The translations under genes were made by a program, and so were the position numbers. From Symploca sp. SIO1C2 (lineage in GTDB: Bacteria; Cyanobacteriota; Cyanobacteriia; Cyanobacteriales; Coleofasciculaceae), in assembly GCA_010672925.1 (NCBI GenBank), contig JAAHFP010000012.1, forward strand, positions 157,192 through 221,191: a stretch of DNA of 64,000 bases. The letters are read 5' to 3'. Shown here in pieces: positions 56,347 through 64,000 of this stretch. The notes below the pieces were generated by a model that saw nothing but the letters and a program-made list of their open reading frames with translations, was not told the origin of the DNA and did no database searches. Positions within the stretch are counted from its first letter, which is position 1. The number at the start of each line of letters is the position of its first letter.

Positions 56347-56658
56347 TTACAAAGTTCGGAACTGTTCAACTTTGTTAGTGTAATCTATGGGAAGAACAGA
56401 TACCACATTTTCGTTAGGATTGGGAATAATGTAAGAATCTGTTATCTGTCCTCCATAGGTATTCTCCGCTGCTTCAAGTCCTGCTTTTACCGCAACATTT
56501 ACCTCAGATATCTTCCCCCGAACAGTGACCATAAAGCGACCGCTCTCATTTCGGTTATAGTCAACCAGTGTAACTGCCCCAGCTTTGACCATGGCGTCTG
56601 CTGCCGCGAGTACACTAGGAAAGCCTAAAGTTTCAATTACCCCAACTGCTGCTGGCAT
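56347..56658 (-). CDS. ccmK: Carboxysome shell protein CcmK paralogue (BMC-H)
   Basis: A 103-residue bacterial-microcompartment hexamer protein: MPAAVGVIETLGFPSVLAAADA, then GRFMVTVRGKISEVNVAVKAG and the C-terminal IPNPNENVVSVLPIDYT. CcmK hexamers tile the beta-carboxysome facets. The pore-loop region reads NRNESGR rather than the KIGSGR-type of the major CcmK1/2, and the C-terminus (EQFRTL) is nearer the minor paralogues. The subtype needs a tree. ATG at 56658 follows AGGAG. It lies away from any ccm operon in the window. Confidence 0.9.
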   Translation of the reverse strand: MPAAVGVIETLGFPSVLAAADAMVKAGAVTLVDYNRNESGRFMVTVRGKISEVNVAVKAGLEAAENTYGGQITDSYIIPNPNENVVSVLPIDYTNKVEQFRTL

Positions 56659-56857
56659 CGTTATACTCCTGAGTCAAAAGGACGTCTGCAATCAATTTTG
56701 ACATAAGCAGTTGGACATTGAGTAATGTAGTTATAGGTAGTTGTTTTCTCTTAACATAGAGTGTGAGTAAAGATACCCAGCTACTGACTTACGGATATCG
56801 TACTTGAAGATTTACTTAATCATCTGCTCTTATTTAGAGCCCTTCTAGGAGTTGTTA

Positions 56858-58738
56858 ATGCTGAGAGTGAGCACCACAAGGAAAAACTTTACCCCCCTGA
56901 CGTCTCCACCACCAATCAAAACTCAAAAGCTCAAGAAAAACAGAGAGCGATTTTCCCGATGGTGCTCTCGAATAGCACGGCGCGGCGAAAATAACCTGCC
57001 ATTTAGCAAAGAAAAAAACGTTCCCCTCCTGGGAGGGGTTAGGGGTGGGTTTTCCCTCCAGTTCCCCTCCTGGGAGGGGTTAGGGGTGGGTCCTGCCTCC
57101 TGCCTCCTGCCTTCTGCCTTCTGCCTTCTGGCACTAGGCTTAGGCATCTCCACAACTTTTCGTGCTACTCCTGCCTTGGCAGCTGAGCAAATTGCTTTCT
57201 GGTACTCCCCCTTTGGGGAGTTCTACATTTCTATTGAAGACTTAGAAATTTTTGCCAAGGAAGGTAGGATTACCAATAAATTTTCTTTTTACGCTAACCG
57301 CGTCCCCCCGGAACAACTAGAACAACTGCGGGAGTTACTCAACAAACGCTTTAACTATAGTCCGACAATTGTCTACAGGTTTACTAACTCCCCAACGGGA
57401 GAACTCATTCTCAAGAAGCTGGGGGACATAATCAAAGCAGATTTTAATCGCAATGGTTTCTATGCTTTGCGAGCATCCTTAAACCAAGCTGCTGCCTCCC
57501 CAGAAGGTTTAACCATTGTCAATTTTCTACGCCAGTTTCCCTTACAGACTATCCGACTTGACTTAGAACCGATTAACCAAGTACTTGATGAACTATCCCT
57601 GGCTCTTGAAGAAGGGAGCTTAATCTTAGAAAAGATTGAAGAGCAGGCAATGGCTGAAACAGCTGCCGAGCCACCAGTTGCTCTCTCCACACTACCAGAT
57701 TTACGTCTTACTGGCTCTGGGAAATGGCGCAAAGCTAGCTCTACTTTTAACAACCCCACAAGGGAAGAACCAGTTCCCTTCGATATCTACTTACCGACTA
57801 CTTCGAGGGAAAAGTCAACCCAATTGATCATTATTTCCCACGGTTTAGCATCTAGTCGTAAGACTTTTGCTTATCTAGGAGAACATCTAGCTTCTCACGG
57901 TTTTGGAGTAGTAGTTTTGGAGCACCCTGGTTCCAATACCCAGAGGGTTAATCGAATTTTTGCTGGTTTCGGTAATCCTCCAGAACCGGAAATCTTAATC
58001 AACCGTCCCCTAGATATCAAATATTTACTCGATGAACTATCAGCCAAAACTCAGTCTGAACCAAATCGGTTTGGTAAACTCAATGTTCAGTCGGTGGGAT
58101 TAATTGGTCAATCTCTGGGAGGCTATACTGTTCTGGCTGCGGGGGGAGCTACCCTTGACTTTACTAACCTTAATAACGAATGTGTTAAAGCAGAAGCTGG
58201 CGTAACTTTAAATGTATCCCTGCTGCTTCAATGTCAAGGATTAGATTTGCCTAGAACAACTACCACTACCAATTTGCGAGATGAACGAGTTAAAGCAGTG
58301 ATAGCCATTAATCCCGTAAGTAGCGCTATTTTTGGTAGACAAGGAATATCGCAAATTGAAGTTCCCTTGATGATGATTTCTAGTACTCAAGATGTATTTG
58401 CACCACCACTACCAGAACAGCTTAACCCCTTTCTCTGGCTCACCACTCCAAACAAATATTTGGTAGTTATGGAACAGGGTACTCACTTTTCTTTCCTAGG
58501 AGCCCAAGGTGAAGGGGCATTCGATCTCCCTCCCGAATTGATTGGTCCAGACCCGATGCTAGCTCAAACTTATCTGAGTGCTTTGAGTACGGCTTTTTTT
58601 AAAACTTATATTACCAATCAGCCAGAATATGCTGCTTACTTAAGTGATTCCTATGTTAAGGGAATTAATGAAGATCCCTTTAACTTGGTTTTGGTTAAGT
58701 ATTTGACAGAAGCTCAAATTCAGGAAGTAAGTAAATAG
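56858..58738 (+). CDS. Secreted DUF1400/alpha-beta hydrolase with repeat-derived signal region
   Basis: A 626-residue protein from ATG 56858, which follows AGGAG (a TTG two codons upstream is less likely). Residues about 110-250 form a DUF1400 domain (AEQIAFWYSPFGEFYISIED), and about 290-620 a lipase-like alpha/beta hydrolase with nucleophile GQSLGGY, an acidic residue in SSTQDVF and the His in EQGTHFSF. The N-terminal ~110 residues are unusual: part (LLGGVRGGFSLQFPSWEGLG) is encoded by dispersed CCCCTCCTGGGAGGGG repeats, and the hydrophobic core of the signal peptide by TCCTGCCTTC heptamers. It is probably exported. Substrate unknown. Confidence 0.85.
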   Translation: MLRVSTTRKNFTPLTSPPPIKTQKLKKNRERFSRWCSRIARRGENNLPFSKEKNVPLLGGVRGGFSLQFPSWEGLGVGPASCLLPSAFCLLALGLGISTTFRATPALAAEQIAFWYSPFGEFYISIEDLEIFAKEGRITNKFSFYANRVPPEQLEQLRELLNKRFNYSPTIVYRFTNSPTGELILKKLGDIIKADFNRNGFYALRASLNQAAASPEGLTIVNFLRQFPLQTIRLDLEPINQVLDELSLALEEGSLILEKIEEQAMAETAAEPPVALSTLPDLRLTGSGKWRKASSTFNNPTREEPVPFDIYLPTTSREKSTQLIIISHGLASSRKTFAYLGEHLASHGFGVVVLEHPGSNTQRVNRIFAGFGNPPEPEILINRPLDIKYLLDELSAKTQSEPNRFGKLNVQSVGLIGQSLGGYTVLAAGGATLDFTNLNNECVKAEAGVTLNVSLLLQCQGLDLPRTTTTTNLRDERVKAVIAINPVSSAIFGRQGISQIEVPLMMISSTQDVFAPPLPEQLNPFLWLTTPNKYLVVMEQGTHFSFLGAQGEGAFDLPPELIGPDPMLAQTYLSALSTAFFKTYITNQPEYAAYLSDSYVKGINEDPFNLVLVKYLTEAQIQEVSK

Positions 58739-58766
58739 AATTTAGAATTTAGAATTTAGAAGGTCG
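58738..58766. repeat. Heptanucleotide tandem repeat (TTTAGAA)
   Basis: Three to four TTTAGAA copies begin directly at the stop codon of the DUF1400 hydrolase gene. The same unit is seen at 110-141. Confidence 0.88.
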
Positions 58767-58800
58767 AATTGGGAATTTGGGAGTTGTCTGAATTCAGTAT

Positions 58801-59409
58801 CTAAGGATGGTTTATTACTTTGAGAAGTATCTCAACAACTCGGTAAACGTGAGATCCTGGAGTTGGAGGCCAATTTTGATTAGCATTTGGATGCAGTTCT
58901 TTGGCACGTTGGACTGCATCTGGAATCTTTTGTGCATATGGAGTTATATCAAGGTTGCTGCTATTATAACTTCCTAATTCCGATCGCAGTCTTTTTTTGA
59001 AATCTTTACAAGTTTTATCGTTAGGGTCTAGATCATCAAGATGTAGCCAAAGCCAAGTCTCAAAGCAAGGATTACTAATAGCCAGATGATATTTTTTCTG
59101 CTTCGCTTGGCGACAAACTGTGCTTAAGTTTTTGTCTCCCCAGCAATCTACGTCTAGCACTAGCCACAAACTATCTTCTTTTCCTAATTGATATTTCTCA
59201 GCAAATTGATTAAGCCTTTCTATGACATGCTGAGGGGCTGAATCATTTTTCTCTCCAGTTGGCAGCACTTCAACCTTAATACGAGGATCTTGAAACATAT
59301 CAAAGTAAGGCTTTTCTGTTTTTGCACCTTCAGTAGCTATGATAAAAAGCTGGGCATCTCGTGTGTTATAGTTGCGATCAAGTAACTTGGCGCGTCTAGA
59401 TTTTTTCAT
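58801..59409 (-). CDS. RloB-family TOPRIM protein (putative defence nuclease)
   Basis: A 202-residue RloB-like protein. A TOPRIM-type fold is indicated by E27 (FIIATEGAKTEKPYF) and the DxD pair D86/D88 (LVLDVDCW). A conserved NPCFETWLWLH segment follows near residue 113. Such proteins are found with AAA ATPases in RloAB and AbiL-like antiphage pairs. ATG at 59409 lies six bases after the ATPase stop, so translation is coupled. Nuclease action is inferred from the fold. Confidence 0.85.
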   Translation of the reverse strand: MKKSRRAKLLDRNYNTRDAQLFIIATEGAKTEKPYFDMFQDPRIKVEVLPTGEKNDSAPQHVIERLNQFAEKYQLGKEDSLWLVLDVDCWGDKNLSTVCRQAKQKKYHLAISNPCFETWLWLHLDDLDPNDKTCKDFKKRLRSELGSYNSSNLDITPYAQKIPDAVQRAKELHPNANQNWPPTPGSHVYRVVEILLKVINHP

Positions 59410-59415
59410 GGCTTA

Positions 59416-60825
59416 TCAAACCTCTACAGCATTAGTAGAAGGCTCTGTCTCAGAATCTAACCAACCTAAACTGCGAATATCGCCAAAAAATGGAATTGCT
59501 CCAAATCTACCATTTAAGTACCCCTTCTCAATTTTAAGGTCAGGTCTAATTTTGAATTCTGCTAAGGGGTAAAGATCTGATGCACCCTTTTGATTCTTTT
59601 CTACAAACCAAATTTCATCTCGACGTAGTAAATCTAGATCTAACAAATTGGTGTCATGAGTTGTAAAAATTAGCTGACTGATACTCTCCTTCGCTTGGTA
59701 GTGCAAAGATAATTCCAAGAATTGGCGTGATAGCAAAGGGTGTAAGCGACGATCCAATTCGTCTATAAATATTACTTTTTCTGGCTTTTGCTGAAGAATA
59801 AATAACGCTGGAATCAAATTAATTAGACGTTGTGTACCTTCTGATTCTTCATCAATAGAGAAATCAACAAGTTGACCCTTTTCATTACGATGCTTTGTCT
59901 TAAGTTGCATTATATTTATTTGTTGATCTTCTCCTTTGATGAGCAGATAGCGCTTTGCAGTAATACTTTCTATCATGAGTACAGAATTTTCTACAGCTTC
60001 CGCAAGTTGCTGTTCAATGTCTTCACGCATACTTACAGGAATTTCTGGAAAGTGATAATCAAAATCAAGTTGAATTTCATCCATTCCTATCGAATCTATG
60101 CCTGTGCCGGAAAGTTTGAGGAAATTGTTGAGAAATTTGGTAAACTCATTGCTACCTAAGATGCCAAATTCTAAGCCAGAATAATGAGATTCAGCAGGAA
60201 TTATAGTCAGAACTTTTTTGAACCAGTTAACGACAGGTTGTAATTTTTTGACGTTGCGATCTACAGCTTCAGTTAAAAATAATTGATTAGGGCGAGTTCC
60301 TTGAGCAATAAAGTCTAAAAATTGCTGATTTGTACTCTTTCTTCCTCTGAGGATTGCACCAAATTCTACTGCTGTTTTTTCTTGCTCAGAAGTTGTTCGT
60401 TCAAAATAAAGTACTTTTCTTTTTTTGTTGGGAGGTATGCCATAAAGCCATTCTTCACAAATACGCTTAGCATTTAATTCAAAACCATAAAAGTAGCAGG
60501 CATCTTCATAAGTAAATATAAACTCAAAGCTACTAGGCTTTTTACTATAGTCTCCTAGTTTAAATGTAGACACTGGAATTACTTGTCCACTACGTGTTCC
60601 TTCGATAATCAAATCTTTGGCAAAATCAATCGCATCAATAAGGTTAGATTTACCTGCTGCATTAGCACCATAAATAGCAGCTATAGGTAAAACTGATTTT
60701 CCCTTACCTGCTGCATCAACAGCAAGATGCTCTACATGGTTCAAGTCATTATTCTCACCTAACATACTCAAGGTGATGGCCTCTTTAAAGGATAGAAAAT
60801 TTTCTATCGTTACTTGAACTAGCAT
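59416..60825 (-). CDS. RloA/AAA15-type ATPase (defence ATPase)
   Basis: A 469-residue SMC/OLD-like ATPase. Walker A is GANAAGKS (residues 53-60). The coiled-coil arm region is short, and the C-terminal half has the ABC signature region (SIDEESEGTQRLINLIPALF), Walker B (KVIFIDELDRRLHP) and the switch LIFTTHDTNLLD. This layout is that of RloA or AbiLi-type ATPases, paired with the TOPRIM protein encoded next. ATG at 60825. Together they form a two-gene unit with intact motifs. Confidence 0.88.
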   Translation of the reverse strand: MLVQVTIENFLSFKEAITLSMLGENNDLNHVEHLAVDAAGKGKSVLPIAAIYGANAAGKSNLIDAIDFAKDLIIEGTRSGQVIPVSTFKLGDYSKKPSSFEFIFTYEDACYFYGFELNAKRICEEWLYGIPPNKKRKVLYFERTTSEQEKTAVEFGAILRGRKSTNQQFLDFIAQGTRPNQLFLTEAVDRNVKKLQPVVNWFKKVLTIIPAESHYSGLEFGILGSNEFTKFLNNFLKLSGTGIDSIGMDEIQLDFDYHFPEIPVSMREDIEQQLAEAVENSVLMIESITAKRYLLIKGEDQQINIMQLKTKHRNEKGQLVDFSIDEESEGTQRLINLIPALFILQQKPEKVIFIDELDRRLHPLLSRQFLELSLHYQAKESISQLIFTTHDTNLLDLDLLRRDEIWFVEKNQKGASDLYPLAEFKIRPDLKIEKGYLNGRFGAIPFFGDIRSLGWLDSETEPSTNAVEV

Positions 60826-61346
60826 GGCTCTTCTGCCTTTTTGGAGAACTACATAAGCTTAAGGTAATTAGACCTTAGACAAGCTAACCAAATTCTGATT
60901 TGGGAGATTTTTTCTCCTAAATGAGAGTTTTATACTGTTTATCTGCTCTAATCATGTCATACCTAGTGCCTATATTCCCTTCTTCGTGATGAGTGATTAT
61001 AAATCCGCTTTACCAATGATATTTTTACAAAATACAGAGTCTTTGTGCAGAGAAAATTTAGTGCTTTGTGTAACAAGTCTATAATAACCGGATTTGAATA
61101 TGATTTCAGCTTTGAGTTTCCATTCCAATTAAAATCGTTGGTTATTGCTGAGACCCAGATCATGGCCCATTTGTCAACAGCTTCTAATGAACCGACGTTC
61201 TAAATCAAGATTTTGTTGGGACTGGCTTATCAATAATCTCGATAATAAGGAAAATTTTGGGTAAACTCGTCTCTACCCACAATATCCCCATTGATGTCGG
61301 GGCAGGTTTAGTGACACACTGACAACGTTCAGGAGTAACTTACACC
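60826..61346. other. Intergenic region without a recognised gene
   Basis: About 520 bp of AT-rich sequence separates the divergent defence pair and exonuclease. A partial GGGGCAGGTTTA repeat lies at 61299-61312. Short open frames here lack ribosome sites and coding character. No RNA gene was recognised. Confidence 0.5.
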
Positions 61347-62339
61347 ATGCCCTATTTTACTGACCCTCAAGAAATTCAGGCAGTTATTGCCAAGTGTGCA
61401 CAAGCCAGAATTCTTTGGCTGGATACAGAAGTAGCTGACTATCAAACTAGTAAGCCGAAATTGTCTTTAATTCAAGTTTTGGATAACTATAGTCACCCTG
61501 AAGAGAATTACCGGAGTGGGAGACCAAGTTACCCCAAAACCGAGGCAGTCGCAGGTACTCAAATCTCAGCTTTGTTATGTAGTGCGGATCAAGTCTCCAT
61601 CTTGGATGTTTTGCACCAGCCAAAACTGGTAGATGAGTTCATTGAAACCATTATGGTTAACCCAGCAATTGAGAAAGTCTTTCACAACGCTAGCTATGAT
61701 GTGAGATTTTTAGGCAAAGGGAAGACCCAAAATATCACCTGCACCTTAGAGATGGCCAAAAAATTACCTTACTCTCTAGTCCCATTGCCCAATCATAAAC
61801 TACAAACTCTTGTAGAAAAACTGTGTAATTTGCCACCAGTGGATAAAACGGAACAAGAGAGTGATTGGGGAAAGCGTCCCCTCAAGACAAATCAATTAAA
61901 CTATGCGAAGATGGATCCAGTTTATGTAGCTCAGGTGCATCAGCGCCTCTTAGAGCTAATTGAACCAGATCCTGCTCAGGAAGATATAGAAGCACTGATA
62001 CTCAGGTATCGGCAAATCGAAGAGCGATGGAAGCAGCTGGATGCAGAGGTAACTTACATTAAAAATAGAATCAAGGCTGCGATGAAAACCCAAAAGGTAT
62101 CAAAGCAAGCCGGTTTCAATCTCTCTAGTTCCCAGCGCACTACCAAAAAAGTACCTTTCAAACAACTGGCAAACCTGACTCAATCTTTGGAGATTGAATT
62201 AGATTTACCTGTAACCTTGACCAAAGAACTACAGCAAAAACTAGGGGAAGCTGTCGAGGAACTTCCGATACAAGAGGAAGTCAGTACGTACTGGCGACTA
62301 TCGATTAAAGATCAAGATGATAATGATCTCCCATTTTAG
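61347..62339 (+). CDS. RNase D-like 3'-5' exonuclease
   Basis: A 330-residue DEDD-family protein. Exo I is in LWLDTEVADYQ, Exo II in VFHNASYDVRFLG and Exo III in LNYAKMDPVYVAQV, so the metal ligands are intact; the final motif looks like the DEDDy type (Y-x3-D). The C-terminal ~120 residues are helical and charged, without a clear HRDC domain. Likely RNA processing. ATG at 61347 follows AGGAG at a long spacing. It is followed 17 bp on by a small membrane gene. Confidence 0.85.
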   Translation: MPYFTDPQEIQAVIAKCAQARILWLDTEVADYQTSKPKLSLIQVLDNYSHPEENYRSGRPSYPKTEAVAGTQISALLCSADQVSILDVLHQPKLVDEFIETIMVNPAIEKVFHNASYDVRFLGKGKTQNITCTLEMAKKLPYSLVPLPNHKLQTLVEKLCNLPPVDKTEQESDWGKRPLKTNQLNYAKMDPVYVAQVHQRLLELIEPDPAQEDIEALILRYRQIEERWKQLDAEVTYIKNRIKAAMKTQKVSKQAGFNLSSSQRTTKKVPFKQLANLTQSLEIELDLPVTLTKELQQKLGEAVEELPIQEEVSTYWRLSIKDQDDNDLPF

Positions 62340-62355
62340 CAATAGGGGTTAGCGA

Positions 62356-62688
62356 ATGGCAACTAATAATCACCAGATTTGGTCAAAAAAAATTACTATT
62401 ATCTGTTCTACTACTGCTGCTACTATATTAGCGTTTTATTTAGGATTAAAAACAGCTAATTCTGTTAAAAATGTAAATTTTTCCGATATAGAAAGACCTC
62501 TGTATGAACATACAGGGTTAGCTGTTGGCTTTGGTATTGTAACTTTTCCTTTATTCACCGGATTATTTTTATGGCTAATCTGCAAAGCTACTAATAATCC
62601 TGTTTTACCGATTGCGGTGGGGAAAAAGGTTTTTTTATTTTGCTTATTGTTTTATGTTCCATTACTTATATTTACTATCACCTTCTGA
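62356..62688 (+). CDS. Small membrane protein, 110 aa
   Basis: Three hydrophobic helices (about 15-32, 52-75, 85-108) in 110 residues. ATG at 62356 with AGGGG upstream, 17 bp after the exonuclease, suggests one transcript. No family recognised. TAATAAG heptamers follow its stop. Confidence 0.6.
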   Translation: MATNNHQIWSKKITIICSTTAATILAFYLGLKTANSVKNVNFSDIERPLYEHTGLAVGFGIVTFPLFTGLFLWLICKATNNPVLPIAVGKKVFLFCLLFYVPLLIFTITF

Positions 62689-62702
62689 ATTATTGAATAG
62701 GG

Positions 62703-62797
62703 ATTGCTGAATAAGTAATAAGTAATAAGTAATAAGTTAAGAGTTCAGGAGGAATTTACCGGTAAAAGTAGAGACGTGCTATGTCACGTCTCTATTG
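62703..62797. repeat. TAATAAG heptamers and GAGACGTG hairpin
   Basis: Four TAATAAG copies (62709-62737) precede a small hairpin, AGAGACGTG ... CACGTCTCT (62770-62793), related to the palindromes near 8448. The hairpin lies between convergent genes and could act as a weak terminator. Confidence 0.75.
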
Positions 62798-62809
62798 CCC
62801 ATATTATTC

Positions 62810-63808
62810 TCATCCAACATATAAACTTGCTACATATTCCCCATAACCGTTATAAGGAAGAGTAGGGCGTTTTTCCCAGGATAAATCTGGTCCTTTGCTG
62901 ATAAATTTTTCTGTCGCTTGTGACCAACGAGGGTGAGGCTTGTCAGGATTCACATTCCCTTCAAAATCATATTCGTGAGAATCGATGGTATTCCAGTAGG
63001 TGGCTGGCTGGGTGGCCACAAACTCAACTTTTACAATGGATTTAGCTCCCTTAAAGCCGTATTTCCACGGTAATACGGCACGAATTGGTGCGCCATGCTG
63101 CTTTGGTAGAATATGACCGTAGATGCCAACAGCAAAAAAGGCTAATTCATTGGCCATTTCTTCAATACGTAAGCCTTCTGTGTAAGGCCAAGGCAAGGAA
63201 CCAATATGCAACCCAGGGCCAGGGGTAATTTCGGAGTCGTAGAAGGAAGTAAATCGCACAAATTTGGCTTGGGCAGTTGGTTCCACCGCTGCTATCAATG
63301 ACTTCATGGGGAAACCAATCCAGGGTAGCACCATTGACCAGGCTTCAACACAGCGGAAGCGATAGATACGTTCCTCTAAAGGAAATTCTTTCTTGAGGTC
63401 ATCTAAATCATAAGTCCGAGGATTGTTCACCAAACCGGTAACTTCCACCTTCCAGTCTTCCGTTGGTAAATTTTGAGCTTTAGGCCAAATTGACTTGTTA
63501 CCGCCAAACTCATAGAAGTTATTGTACCTGCCAGCTAGGGACTGATCTGTCATCGGTCGGTCAACTTGTGCAAAAGCGGGATTAGTGTCTACTGGCTGTA
63601 AACTAGCTGTATCTAAAGATGCTGCCAGTGCGCTATTAGCTTCCGAGGATTGTTCACAACCTAAAATTGGCATGATGCTTGCCCCCAAGGTTGCGCCAAC
63701 TAAGGTTTTCAGCAGGCGACGCCGGTTAAAATAAGCTGTTTCTGAGGTTACTTGTGACTCTGGCATTTCCCAGGATTTGGGCAGGCGGATAATGGTCATT
63801 GGAGGCAT
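62810..63808 (-). CDS. msrP: MsrP-type methionine-sulfoxide reductase catalytic subunit (YedY family)
   Basis: A 332-residue molybdenum-cofactor enzyme. A twin-arginine signal (NRRRLLKTLVG, residues 28-38) directs it across the membrane folded; a lipobox-like ILGC follows at Cys51. The Mo-ligating cysteine is C153 in RFRCVEAWSMVLPW. The family repairs oxidised methionine in periplasmic proteins with electrons from a membrane heme partner (MsrQ), which is not in the window. ATG at 63808, or ATG at 63799. Confidence 0.9.
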   Translation of the reverse strand: MPPMTIIRLPKSWEMPESQVTSETAYFNRRRLLKTLVGATLGASIMPILGCEQSSEANSALAASLDTASLQPVDTNPAFAQVDRPMTDQSLAGRYNNFYEFGGNKSIWPKAQNLPTEDWKVEVTGLVNNPRTYDLDDLKKEFPLEERIYRFRCVEAWSMVLPWIGFPMKSLIAAVEPTAQAKFVRFTSFYDSEITPGPGLHIGSLPWPYTEGLRIEEMANELAFFAVGIYGHILPKQHGAPIRAVLPWKYGFKGAKSIVKVEFVATQPATYWNTIDSHEYDFEGNVNPDKPHPRWSQATEKFISKGPDLSWEKRPTLPYNGYGEYVASLYVG

Positions 63809-63898
63809 TGTATTGGGTTAAGTACTATTCTAGGCTGCTGTAGTTGATCAGCTACCCTTGTCATAGGCGATCGCATTTTCTTGTAGCCTGAGTTCAAG

Positions 63899-64000
63899 TT
63901 ATAAAGGGAGATATTGAACCCAGTTGGCAAAATCTTCCGGATCGGATATTTTGGCAATTAATTCTAAGTCGCGGACACAATTGCCAATGGAAACAGACAT
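63899..64000 (-). CDS. Unidentified gene, C-terminal or complete fragment at window edge
   Basis: The minus strand reads MSVSIGNCVRDLELIAKISD and ends ...QYLPL with TAA at 63899-63901. An ATG coincides with the last base of the window (64000), so it may be a tiny gene of 33 codons or the end of a larger one. Function not recognised. Confidence 0.4.
   Translation of the reverse strand: MSVSIGNCVRDLELIAKISDPEDFANWVQYLPL

Noticed and set aside
60963-61163. 66-codon minus-strand frame upstream of the exonuclease
   Set aside because: No ribosome site and no coding character.

Overview
This window is cyanobacterial. HIP1 octamers (GCGATCGC) are scattered through it, and it encodes CP43'/IsiA chlorophyll proteins, a flavodoxin, the bicarbonate transporters BicA and SbtA with SbtB, a CcmK carboxysome shell protein, a CHASE2-type adenylate cyclase, a CHAT-TPR protein and a HetZ-like regulator. 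Many heptanucleotide tandem repeats, nonanucleotide minisatellites, palindromic repeats and broken STAND ATPase genes suggest a large, repeat-rich filamentous genome. No nif or heterocyst-envelope genes are seen. The lineage is inference.

Layout. 0-8 kb: the start of a glycosyltransferase, a DUF457 membrane hydrolase, a secreted TPR-CHAT protease-like protein, a CHASE2-PAS-adenylate cyclase and a phosphoribosyltransferase. 8.6-16.6 kb: an iron-stress island with two antenna genes on the minus strand (isiA and a paralogue with an extra C-terminal helix), a divergent third paralogue, the 5' stub of a fourth cut by an IS4-family element, then a zinc-ribbon gene, isiB, a cysteine-rich membrane protein and isiC. 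16.6-22.7 kb: an inorganic-carbon region with a Na+/H+ antiporter, bicA, sbtB and sbtA; bicA and sbtA share a duplicated upstream module. 23-28 kb: a DUF4127 protein, an unknown gene, a tiny ribbon-helix-helix protein with a possible operator and a HetZ-like gene. 28-32 kb: a repeat field and a broken NACHT-HEAT gene. 32.9-36.5 kb: a polar amino-acid ABC transporter whose spacers are filled with tandem repeats. 37-44.5 kb: a B12-binding radical SAM protein, a deaminase-toxin/putative-immunity pair, a STAND-TPR gene with a disrupted N-terminus and a secreted protein built almost only of Glu, Ile and Val. 44.7-58.7 kb: mostly housekeeping genes (cobalamin CbiET and CbiC, an AGE-family epimerase, a methyltransferase, LeuA, a LabA-like NYN protein, a sulfurtransferase, GlcE, a receiver protein, CcmK and a DUF1400 hydrolase). 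58.8-60.8 kb: a RloA/RloB-type ATPase plus TOPRIM pair, probably antiphage. 61-64 kb: an RNase D-like exonuclease, a small membrane protein, MsrP and the edge of another gene.

How the genes work together. IsiA and its paralogues with flavodoxin replace iron-costly photosynthetic parts under iron limitation. BicA and SbtA import bicarbonate with Na+, SbtB regulates SbtA, and the adjacent antiporter can restore the Na+ gradient. The defence-related genes (RloAB, deaminase cassette, two STAND genes) lie among repeats and three show decay. The most unusual items are the four-copy antenna island, an SbtB without the usual C-terminal redox loop, the shared bicA/sbtA leader, the Glu/Ile/Val-only secreted protein, and an inverted-repeat element that carries different minisatellites in each copy.
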